Origin: Candidatus Rifleibacteriota bacterium
GTDB lineage: Bacteria > Riflebacteria > Ozemobacteria > Ozemobacterales > Ozemobacteraceae
Direction of reading: 5' to 3'
Assembly (NCBI GenBank): GCA_017526725.1
Contig: JAFXRA010000081.1
Location: forward strand, 1 to 21,202
Length of the DNA: 21,202 bases
Position numbers and translations under genes: made by a program. Shown here in pieces: positions 14,971-21,202 of the stretch (the first letter of the stretch is position 1; the number at the start of each line of letters is the position of its first letter). The notes under the pieces were generated by a model, which saw nothing but the letters and a program-made list of their open reading frames with translations, was not told the DNA's origin and ran no database searches.

Positions 14971-14996
14971 GGGAACGGCTGCTTTAGCAGTCGAGG
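14971..14996. repeat. Isolated module of the palindrome repeat
   Basis: GGGAACGGCTGCTTTAGCAG (14971-14990) followed by TCGAGG resembles GGAACGGCTGTTTTACAGC and TTGTGG at 12194-12218. The stems changed together: CTGC/GCAG here, CTGT/ACAG there. Such compensatory change is what a selected or actively copied hairpin would show. Confidence 0.55.
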
Positions 14997-15029
14997 GGAT
15001 TTTTGAGAAGTCTATTAAGGAGTAGAAAG

Positions 15030-15983
15030 TTGAGTCCGAAGACTATTTTGTTATTTGAAACTTTAAAAAGATATAATTGCTTATATAGAAAAAACTATTC
15101 CTTTCATGCATTAAAAAGATTGTTTGCTAAAAAATCAGCTGGAATTATTCTATTGTCTGGATTTATTCTTGGTCCTTCTGTTTGTTGTTTTGCAGCAGAT
15201 GATCCAACTCCTGGAAGCATTATCGCGTATATTTTTGGAACAATATTTGTGGTCTTATTAAATATTGGTGCGGCTCTAATATATTTAACGCCTATTCTTT
15301 TAATTGTTTATGGATTTGTAATTTTCCCCATGTTAGAAAAACGAAGAATAAAGGATTATGTAGAAAAAAATCATTTAAAATATATTGAAAAGATTTCAAA
15401 GCTACCAAATAACTTAGATATTGATTTCATGCAATTTAACGGCTCTAAATCTTTTAAAGATGTAGTAATTTTTCAAAATGATAGTTATTCATATGTACTG
15501 ACGAATTTAAAATACACCTTTACTTCATCAAAGGGAGAATGTGGATCTTACCCTTTACCGCTATTGATTATAGTAGATAAAAATCAGAATTTCCCATTTT
15601 TTTATTTAAAAGATGCGTATTTTGAAAAAAATATAGAACAGAGATGCGCTTATTCTGGAAGTAAACATAATATAAGGTTTATGGAAGAAGAATATCGTAA
15701 GCGTTTGTCTTTTTATCGGGGTTATAATTTGGTAATGGAGGAAGACCCTGAGTTTGAGGAAAAATATTCTTTGGAAGCTGATGAAAATAGTGCAGACTTG
15801 GTAAAGAAATTTTTTGGCCCCCAAAAAAGAAGCATTTTTAATGAATTAGACAATAAATTTTGCTGCTATGAAGGTAATGGTAATCTGTTTATTATCTGTT
15901 CAGCAATAGAAATTACTTATTTTAAAGACAGAATCAAGTTTATGGAAAAGGGGTTAGATCTTTACAATAAGCTGATGTATTGA
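15030..15983 (+). CDS. Membrane protein of unknown family (paralogue of the protein at 3600-4280)
   Basis: The TTG at 15030 is preferred to the one at 15003 because AAGGAG (15017-15022) lies seven bases before it, giving 317 residues. TTG at 15120 would begin right at a signal-like segment (MFAKKSAGIILLSGFILGPSVCCFA) but has no good ribosome site. After a possible cleavage at CFA-ADD come one or two membrane spans (GSIIAYIFGTIFVVLLNIGAALIYLTPILLIVYGFVIF), then a basic KRRIKDYVEKNHLKYIEK and a soluble domain. That domain shares its block order with the product at 3600-4280: a strand rich in aromatic residues, FPFFYLKDAYF, a short helix-rich linker, LFIICSAIEITYFKDRI and a final helix. No named domain is recognised. 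It is AT-rich compared with the flanking glycan genes. Confidence 0.65.
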   Translation: MSPKTILLFETLKRYNCLYRKNYSFHALKRLFAKKSAGIILLSGFILGPSVCCFAADDPTPGSIIAYIFGTIFVVLLNIGAALIYLTPILLIVYGFVIFPMLEKRRIKDYVEKNHLKYIEKISKLPNNLDIDFMQFNGSKSFKDVVIFQNDSYSYVLTNLKYTFTSSKGECGSYPLPLLIIVDKNQNFPFFYLKDAYFEKNIEQRCAYSGSKHNIRFMEEEYRKRLSFYRGYNLVMEEDPEFEEKYSLEADENSADLVKKFFGPQKRSIFNELDNKFCCYEGNGNLFIICSAIEITYFKDRIKFMEKGLDLYNKLMY

Positions 15984-16004
15984 AGCTTGATGCTTTAGGG
16001 AATC

Positions 16005-16018
16005 GAGAATTGAGAAAT
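16005..16018 (+). repeat. Two units of the GAGAATT heptamer repeat
   Basis: GAGAATT (16005-16011) and GAGAAAT (16012-16018) match units of the larger array at 12065-12113. They lie in the 56-base convergent gap between the unknown membrane gene and fnlB. The copy is short and could be chance, but both unit types seen in the larger array are present in order. Confidence 0.4.
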
Positions 16019-16039
16019 CTGGCTACAACCAGCGGTGTA

Positions 16040-17257
16040 TCAGACTTTAAAATGTGAATCGACTTCTTCCCTGAAAGTATCGGGTTTTTCGGGCTCAAAG
16101 CCTTCATTTGCCCACATAACGGTTATTAAATCTTCAGTTTCAGAAAGATTTATAATGTTGTGGGTGTAACCGGGTAGCATACAGACTGCTTCAATCTTTT
16201 CACCGCTGACTTCGAAGCTGATTATTTCATCAGAGTCAATCTTTCTCATCTGAATAAGCCCATGACCAGCGACAACAATAAAAAATTCGCACTTAGAATG
16301 GTGCCAATGCTGCCCCTTAACCACACCGGGCTTAGAAATGTTGATAGAAACCTGACCGCTTTTCGACGAGCGAAGAAGTTCTGTAAAACTGCCTCTTTCA
16401 TCGGTATGCATCTTTAATGGGAACTTGACCTTATCTTTTGGCAGATAAGCTAGATAAGTAGAGTAAAGCTTCTTTTCAAAAGAATCTGCAGGAATTTCAG
16501 GAACTTCGAGGGTTTGGGGCTGTTCCTTAAATTTTTGGAGCAAGTCTGCTATTTTCCCTAAAGTAATTTTATGAGATATGGGAACAAAGCAGTATCTGCC
16601 TTGAGTATCTGCAATAAATTCAGCGCCTTCAAAATTGCATCTGTGTTCCTGACCTTTTAATGCAAGGAACATTTCATCAATCAAATCATCAATGTAAACT
16701 AGTTCTAATTCAGTGCTTCTGTCGTTAATTGTTATGGGCAGGTCGTTTGCAAGGTTGTGGCAGAAAGTTGCGACAACAGAGTTGTAGTTTGGCTTTCCCC
16801 ATTTGCCAAATAGGTTAGGAAAGCGGTAAACAAGAACCTTTGCTCCTGTTTCTTTTGCGTATTCAAAGAATACTTCTTCGCCGGCTTTTTTGCTTTTACC
16901 GTATTCACTGCCGGCGAAACGCCCTTCAAGAGTGGCTTGAATTGAGCTGGAAAGCATCACTGGGCATTTGTTGTTATGCTTTTTAAGAGTATCAAGAAGT
17001 CGAGCCGCGAAATCTCGGTTGCCTTTCATGAATTCATCGTTATTCTGCGGTCGGTTGATTCCTGCCAGGTTAAAGACGAAATCAACTCTCTGGCAAGCCT
17101 CTTCTAATAAGGCATCTGAACTGTTAACGTCATAGAGATAGATATCGCCGATATCAAGCTCTGAATGGGCTTTATCCTTGTTCTCCATCACGTTCTTGAG
17201 GGCAGCGGTAAGGTTTTTACCTACAAAACCATAAGCGCCGGTAATAAGAATGTTCAT
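16040..17257 (-). CDS. fnlB: UDP-2-acetamido-2,6-dideoxy-hexos-4-ulose 3-epimerase/4-reductase (FnlB/CapF/WbjC)
   Basis: The bifunctional enzyme has an N-terminal SDR domain and a C-terminal cupin, the CapF layout. The SDR begins MNILITGAYGFVGKNL, with FVFNLAGINRPQNNDEFMKGN, VMLSSSIQA and catalytic YGKSK (in SEYGKSKKAGEE). The cupin (about residues 285-395) carries DERGSFTELLR, GVVKGQHWHHSKCEFFIVVAGHGLIQMR and PGYTHNIINL; its His residues bind metal. Known CapF epimerises C3 with the cupin, then reduces C4 with NADPH in the SDR. The start at 17257 gives an ATGA overlap with the preceding gene; ATG 17266 is an alternative adding MAQ. It is the last gene of the fnl operon, converging with the unknown gene 15030-15983. 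Confidence 0.92.
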   Translation of the reverse strand: MNILITGAYGFVGKNLTAALKNVMENKDKAHSELDIGDIYLYDVNSSDALLEEACQRVDFVFNLAGINRPQNNDEFMKGNRDFAARLLDTLKKHNNKCPVMLSSSIQATLEGRFAGSEYGKSKKAGEEVFFEYAKETGAKVLVYRFPNLFGKWGKPNYNSVVATFCHNLANDLPITINDRSTELELVYIDDLIDEMFLALKGQEHRCNFEGAEFIADTQGRYCFVPISHKITLGKIADLLQKFKEQPQTLEVPEIPADSFEKKLYSTYLAYLPKDKVKFPLKMHTDERGSFTELLRSSKSGQVSINISKPGVVKGQHWHHSKCEFFIVVAGHGLIQMRKIDSDEIISFEVSGEKIEAVCMLPGYTHNIINLSETEDLITVMWANEGFEPEKPDTFREEVDSHFKV

Positions 17258-18411
17258 TTGCGCCATACCATCTTGTTGACCACGCCAACGTATGATTGAA
17301 TGATTTTTACAACTTTTGTGCTTACATTTTCTTCGATGTAGTCGGGAACTGGAATTCCGTAATCACCGCTTTTATTCATTTCTACTGCGGTATCTACTGA
17401 TTGCAATAGGCCTTTTTCGTCTATTCCGGAAAGAATAAAACAGGCTTTATCTAAGGCTTCCGGTCTTTCTGTTGATGTTCTTATACAGACAGCAGGGAAG
17501 GGGAAACCTACAGAGGTGAAGAAGCTTGATTCTTCTGGAAGCGTGCCCGAATCTGAAACTACGCAGAATGCATTCATTTGCAGACAGTTGTAATCGTGAA
17601 AACCTAGAGGTTCATGCTGAATGACTCTTGAATCAAGTTTAAAGCCACTCGCTTCCAAACGCTTTTTGGAGCGTGGATGGCAAGAGTATAAAATCGGCAT
17701 ATCATATTTTTCAGCCATTTTATTTATAGCTGTGAAAAGGCTTATGAAATTCTTTTCGGTGTCGATGTTTTCTTCACGGTGAGCAGAAAGCAGAATATAT
17801 CTTCCTTTTTCTAGTCCCAATCTCTGATGAATATCTGAAGCCTTGATTTCTTCAAGGTTGTTTCTTAAAACTTCTGCCATCGGTGAACCGGTAACATAGG
17901 TTCTTTCTTTTGGTAGACCGCATTCGGCTAAATAACGTCTTGCGTGTTCTGAATAAGCCATATTTACGTCAGAAATGATATCGACTATTCTGCGATTGGT
18001 TTCTTCGGGCAGACATTCGTCTTTGCAGCGGTTGCCTGCTTCCATGTGGAAAATAGGAATGTGAAGACGTTTCGCACCAATGACAGAAAGGCATGAATTG
18101 GTATCGCCAAGCACCAAAACAGCTTCTGGCTTTATTTCCACCATAAGATTATAAGAAGCGGCAATGATATTACCCATAGTATCGCCCAAAGAATTGCCGA
18201 CAGCATTCATGTAGACTTCTGGGTCAGCTAGCTTCAAATCTTTGAAAAATACTCCATTAAGGTTGTAATCATAATTTTGGCCTGTGTGGGCAAGAATTAC
18301 ATCAAAATACTTGCGGCATTTGGTGATTACCGCTGAAAGCCTGATTATTTCTGGCCTTGTTCCCACAATTATAAGAAGTTTTAATTTGCCGTTGTTCTTA
18401 AATTCAGTCAT
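17254..18411 (-). CDS. fnlC: UDP-N-acetyl-L-talosamine/pneumosamine 2-epimerase (FnlC/CapG/WbjD)
   Basis: The 385-residue protein belongs to the WecB family of non-hydrolysing 2-epimerases: LLIIVGTRPEIIRLSAVI at the start, AHTGQNYDYNLNGVFFKDL, VLVLGDTNSCLSVIGAKRLHIPIFHMEAGNRCKDECLPEETNRRIVD, YVTGSPMAEVL, LLSAHREENID and CVVSDSGTLPEESSFF. Variations such as GNRCKDECLPEE (WecB usually has GLRTGD) and the Lys- and Cys-rich loop are typical of CapG/FnlC. With fnlA and fnlB on either side, the likely step is C2 epimerisation, giving UDP-N-acetyl-L-fucosamine. It is joined to both neighbours by four-base overlaps, so all three are one transcript. Plain UDP-GlcNAc 2-epimerase is less likely in this context. 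Confidence 0.92.
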   Translation of the reverse strand: MTEFKNNGKLKLLIIVGTRPEIIRLSAVITKCRKYFDVILAHTGQNYDYNLNGVFFKDLKLADPEVYMNAVGNSLGDTMGNIIAASYNLMVEIKPEAVLVLGDTNSCLSVIGAKRLHIPIFHMEAGNRCKDECLPEETNRRIVDIISDVNMAYSEHARRYLAECGLPKERTYVTGSPMAEVLRNNLEEIKASDIHQRLGLEKGRYILLSAHREENIDTEKNFISLFTAINKMAEKYDMPILYSCHPRSKKRLEASGFKLDSRVIQHEPLGFHDYNCLQMNAFCVVSDSGTLPEESSFFTSVGFPFPAVCIRTSTERPEALDKACFILSGIDEKGLLQSVDTAVEMNKSGDYGIPVPDYIEENVSTKVVKIIQSYVGVVNKMVWRK

Positions 18412-19439
18412 TTTTTCAGCTCGTTTCTGATGTATTCAAGCTCTAATAGCTTCTTTTTAACTTCATTAACATTCAAAAGCTTTGTTGTGTTAGAGTTGAA
18501 TTCGGTCAGGGTATTGCGTTTTGCATCACCCTTAATGAAGTATTTATCATAGTTTAAGCCTCTTCTGTCGCAGGGAACCTGATAGAAATTGCCCAAGTCA
18601 ATGGCATGAGCGCATTCTTCGTTTGTCAGAAGAGTTTCATACATCTTTTCACCGTGACGTATTCCGATAACCTTTATATTCTTCTTGTCAGCGTTGAACA
18701 GTTCACAGACTGCTTCAGCCTGAGTCTGTATTGTGCAGGCCGGGGCCTTTTGAACTAGAATGTCGCCAGAATTGCCTTTTTCGAAAGCAAACAAAACCAA
18801 ATCTACAGCTTCTTCCAAAGACATTATAAATCTGGTCATGGAACCGTCTGTAATGGTTATTGGGCTGCCTGCTCTTATCTGGTCTATCCAAAGTGGAATT
18901 ACAGAGCCTCTGGAGCACATAACGTTTCCGTATCTTGTGCAGCATATCTTTGTTTTGTTGGTAGTTCTGCTTTTTGCTACTACGACCTTTTCCATCATAG
19001 CCTTGGAAGTGCCCATAGCGTTAACTGGGTAGGCTGCTTTATCTGTAGAAAGGCAGACAACGCTTTCTACGCCGGCTTCTATTGCAGCAGTAAGTACATT
19101 TTCAGTGCCTATAACATTTGTTTTTACGGCTTCTAATGGGAAGAATTCACAGGAAGGAACTTGCTTCAATGCTGCAGCGTGGAAAATAAAATTGACACCG
19201 TTCATTGCATTTTTTACTGATTGCAGATCTCTGACATCGCCAATGTAAAAGCTTATTTTTTCAGCATATTCAGGCATTTTAACCTGAAATTCATGGCGCA
19301 TATCGTCCTGCTTCTTTTCATCACGTGAAAAAATGCGGATTTCACCGATGTCACTTGATAAAAACCTGTTAAGAACAGCGTTCCCGAAAGAACCTGTTCC
19401 ACCTGTAATCATTAAGGTCTTGCCTTCGAATAGATTCAC
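18408..19439 (-). CDS. fnlA: UDP-GlcNAc 4,6-dehydratase/5-epimerase (FnlA/CapE/WbjB)
   Basis: The enzyme starts the UDP-L-FucNAc pathway. GTG 19439 is chosen (343 residues, the family's usual length): GGAG lies six bases upstream and the protein then begins MNLFEGKTLMITGGTGSFGNAVL. ATG 19451 is possible; TTG 19499 is unlikely because it lies inside the promoter. Rossmann motif GGTGSFG is at 13-19, FHAAALKQVPSCEFFP at about 86-101, STDK at 131-134. In place of the SDR catalytic YxxxK there is Met142-x3-Lys146 (AMGTSKAMMEK), the substitution typical of the CapE branch of inverting dehydratases; Asp133 and Lys134 are kept. The product is the 4-keto-6-deoxy sugar used by FnlB. It is first in the operon. 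Confidence 0.93.
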   Translation of the reverse strand: MNLFEGKTLMITGGTGSFGNAVLNRFLSSDIGEIRIFSRDEKKQDDMRHEFQVKMPEYAEKISFYIGDVRDLQSVKNAMNGVNFIFHAAALKQVPSCEFFPLEAVKTNVIGTENVLTAAIEAGVESVVCLSTDKAAYPVNAMGTSKAMMEKVVVAKSRTTNKTKICCTRYGNVMCSRGSVIPLWIDQIRAGSPITITDGSMTRFIMSLEEAVDLVLFAFEKGNSGDILVQKAPACTIQTQAEAVCELFNADKKNIKVIGIRHGEKMYETLLTNEECAHAIDLGNFYQVPCDRRGLNYDKYFIKGDAKRNTLTEFNSNTTKLLNVNEVKKKLLELEYIRNELKK

Positions 19440-19470
19440 GCTGAGCTCCATAGCTGTTAGATTTATAGTT

Positions 19471-19499
19471 ATTATGCCACTCTGATATTTAAAGGTCAA
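19471..19499 (-). promoter_or_regulatory. Strong sigma70-type promoter of the fnl operon
   Basis: On the minus strand TTGACC (19499-19494, 5/6) and CATAAT (19476-19471, 5/6) are 17 bases apart. Transcription would start near 19464, leaving about 25 bases before the GTG start of fnlA. It diverges from the promoter at 19558. Confidence 0.65.
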
Positions 19500-19557
19500 G
19501 GGAAGAAATAGGATTGAAGAAAGAGTATGGAATGTAACAATTAAAGAAAAAGGATGG

Positions 19558-19587
19558 TTGACAGTCTTTTAATATTATTTTTATACT
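19558..19587 (+). promoter_or_regulatory. Strong sigma70-type promoter of the exported protein gene
   Basis: A perfect TTGACA (19558-19563) and TATACT (19582-19587, 5/6) are 18 bases apart. The ATG at 19633 is about 40 bases past the predicted start point, with AGGA seven bases before it. Confidence 0.7.
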
Positions 19588-19632
19588 TGGTATAAATGCT
19601 AGATAATTAATTTTATTGATTAGGATTTTATA

Positions 19633-20325
19633 ATGAAAAAAATAGTTTTATTTATTGTCTATTTTTTGTTTTTTGCTTCAAATTTATATGCTTATAAAAA
19701 TAGTTACTTTAAAGTTAACGATGAAGGAATAAAGGGTAGAGATTTATTTGGTGCGTCTGTTTTTTTATTAGATTTAAAAGAAAATTTTGACTATAATTGT
19801 CCAGATCAAAAGCATCCAAGACCACCTTCTATTACTGTAGTTGTTGTTTCAAATAAAGGAAATTATCCTAGTTATAATCAAAGTAATGCTGAAAAACTTG
19901 GAAAAGAGTATCTTAATGGTTTAAGCAGGAGTTCCTATAGTAAAAATAATGATTATAAATTAGAAAAAACTTCAATAGATAAATTTGGTAAAAATCAGGC
20001 TTTTTATTTTGAAATAAGTAATTTATCAGAAGAAATTAAAACTTATCTTATTCTTAGCGACAAGTATTTATATACAATTTCCGCAAGAAGTAATAAGGGA
20101 GATAATTTTAAAGTTACTGATGCATATACAAATTTTGTAAAATCTTTTGAGATATTGGATGCAATGCCTAAGTCGGCCTTTAAAAGATTTTTTAGTGGTT
20201 TGTTTGGCGGCAGTGATAAAACATCTGGAGATCCTAGGAAAAAATATAGGTTCTTAAGGGAGATTTTTCTCTTAACATTGTTTATTGTTATTGTAATTGC
20301 AAGGAAAATTATTAATTCAAATTAA
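19633..20325 (+). CDS. Exported protein with C-terminal membrane anchor, function unknown
   Basis: The 230-residue product has a signal peptide (MKKIVLFIVYFLFFASNLYA, about 20 residues), a globular part and a C-terminal membrane span (about 208-225, IFLLTLFIVIVIARKII). The middle, with KVNDEGIKGRDLFGASVFL, SITVVVVSNKG, GKNQAFYFEISNLSEEIKTYLILSDKYLYTISARSN and DAYTNFVKSFEIL, has the strand-helix pattern of PsbP/DcrB-like (Mog1-like) domains, ending in the helix-strand that usually closes that fold (inference). The domain would be held at the outer face of the inner membrane. It is AT-rich, has its own promoter and is transcribed away from the fnl operon. Confidence 0.7.
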   Translation: MKKIVLFIVYFLFFASNLYAYKNSYFKVNDEGIKGRDLFGASVFLLDLKENFDYNCPDQKHPRPPSITVVVVSNKGNYPSYNQSNAEKLGKEYLNGLSRSSYSKNNDYKLEKTSIDKFGKNQAFYFEISNLSEEIKTYLILSDKYLYTISARSNKGDNFKVTDAYTNFVKSFEILDAMPKSAFKRFFSGLFGGSDKTSGDPRKKYRFLREIFLLTLFIVIVIARKIINSN

Positions 20326-20462
20326 GATAAGTGTTTCCAAAAGCATGGTTTATATAGCAATTATTAGAGAAAATAATTGTGGCTTTTAAATTGGTTCGGT
20401 TATGGTATTTGGCTAAAAAAAACAGTATAATGTTTTAAAGTGTTTTGGAGGCAAATAAATAA

Positions 20463-21202
20463 ATGATAAAAAATAAAATGTTATTGGCTATATTTTTGGT
20501 CGTATCTTTAATAAGTCTCACTGCCTGCGGTGGTCACGGTGGAGGAGGGAACAATAATCCAACTCCTCAGGCAATTTCAGAAATGACTGCTGCCAGAGTT
20601 TCTGTAAATACAGTTGTTGCTAATATAACAGATATATTAGGTTTTAACCCTCAAAACTCTTCAAGACGTTCTCAAAGCAATTTGTCTGTTCCAGAAAAAT
20701 TGAAAAATCTTGCTTATGGCGAAAAGATTAATAAGCTTATTCCAGCAAATTCAAGAAATGAATTTTTTAAAGGCTTAGGACCTGAACCTGAAAAAAAAGC
20801 AGAATGGAATCAAGGCTTAGATTATATTGTTGGTTCGAATAGTGATACTACTAATGTTTTGGTTGCTGGTTTCAACGACAAATATGATCCAGAACAAAGA
20901 TACCATGTTTTTCTATATGAAGGCAAAGAAGGCGCTGGAACAATACTGACAAAAATAGTTGCTTTACCTGCAGAAAGTTATGCAGTTGCAATAAGTTATT
21001 TGAATGATGGTAACGGCAATAAGTCTACATTGGTTTTTGCTGTTAATCAAAAAGGTGAATTTGAAGGAAGAGTTTTTAAGGATATAAACGATAAAGATAC
21101 TTATTATTCTGAAAACTATTCTTCTATGGTTTATGGCACTTCAACACAAATGACTTATGTTAATGAAGAGTCTATAGAAATAATAAATACTAAAGATGGA
21201 AA
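20463..21202 (+). CDS. Lipoprotein, 3' end beyond the window
   Basis: An open frame runs from ATG 20463 to the window edge (246 codons plus two bases) without a stop. The start MIKNKMLLAIFLVVSLISLTACGGHGGGG is a lipoprotein signal: lipobox LTAC with Cys22 as the lipidated residue, then a Gly/Asn-rich linker. GGAGG (20447-20451) lies eleven bases upstream, and TATAAT at 20426-20431 may be a -10 box, though no good -35 is seen. The mature part includes GLDYIVGSNSDTTNVLVAGFNDKYDPEQRYHVFLYEG and DGNGNKSTLVFAVNQKGEFEGRVF, alternating strands like a beta-propeller or similar repeat fold, but no family is recognised. Lack of Asp after Cys suggests outer-membrane sorting by the usual rule (inference). 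Confidence 0.75.
   Translation, partial: MIKNKMLLAIFLVVSLISLTACGGHGGGGNNNPTPQAISEMTAARVSVNTVVANITDILGFNPQNSSRRSQSNLSVPEKLKNLAYGEKINKLIPANSRNEFFKGLGPEPEKKAEWNQGLDYIVGSNSDTTNVLVAGFNDKYDPEQRYHVFLYEGKEGAGTILTKIVALPAESYAVAISYLNDGNGNKSTLVFAVNQKGEFEGRVFKDINDKDTYYSENYSSMVYGTSTQMTYVNEESIEIINTKDG

Noticed and set aside
19440..19499. TTG at 19499 as the start of fnlA
   Set aside because: It lies in the -35 box of a strong promoter and adds residues absent from the family; GTG 19439 has a GGAG ribosome site and the family's usual N terminus.
20358..20379. Terminator after the exported protein gene
   Set aside because: CAATTATT/AATAATTG pairs around a 6-base loop, but the stem is nearly all A-T and no T tract follows directly.

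Overview
The window reads as chromosomal DNA of a Gram-negative, probably anaerobic, AT-rich bacterium. LPS genes (kdsC, a lipid A acyltransferase and lptC/lptA/lptB) show an outer membrane. A two-subunit indolepyruvate:ferredoxin oxidoreductase points to anaerobic amino-acid metabolism. The species cannot be fixed from sequence alone; an uncultured gut-type lineage such as Candidatus Riflebacteria is only a guess. No rRNA, tRNA, CRISPR array, transposase or phage gene was seen.

Layout. 1-2562 (+): the 3' part of a DUF4143-type AAA ATPase, an SLP-2/paraslipin-type SPFH protein and an NfeD-like partner. 2591-2667: three adjacent palindromes. 2681-4280 (-): an extended SDR and a membrane-anchored protein of unknown family. 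4355-6717 (-): iorB and iorA. 6849-11996 (-): a tightly overlapping envelope operon, transcribed kdsC, lpxL/htrB-like acyltransferase, lptC, lptA, lptB, DUF3084 protein. 11997-13728: repeat-rich DNA around two tandem paralogous small membrane proteins. 13729-15983 (+): a WbuB-like glycosyltransferase and a second member of the unknown family at 3600-4280. 16040-19439 (-): fnlA-fnlC-fnlB, a UDP-N-acetyl-L-fucosamine pathway. 19633-21202 (+): an exported protein with a C-terminal anchor and a lipoprotein cut by the window edge.

How the genes fit together. KdsC finishes the free Kdo precursor. The acyltransferase completes lipid A. LptC, LptA and LptB are three parts of the LPS transport bridge; the permeases LptF/LptG and the outer-membrane LptD/E are not in the window. 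The fnl genes make UDP-L-FucNAc, and the nearby glycosyltransferase is the likely enzyme that uses it for surface polysaccharide. Much of the window is therefore devoted to building the cell surface.

Most notable observations. (1) lptB is split into two frames exactly at A_AAA_AAG, the dnaX-type -1 slippery heptamer in the correct phase; a one-base homopolymer error explains it equally well. (2) Four intergenic gaps carry a modular repeat in which short, variable palindromes alternate with a near-constant connector, TGTGGGAC or its complement GTCCCACA. (3) Two pairs of uncharacterised paralogues lie within 16 kb. I found no clearly new defence or mobile system.
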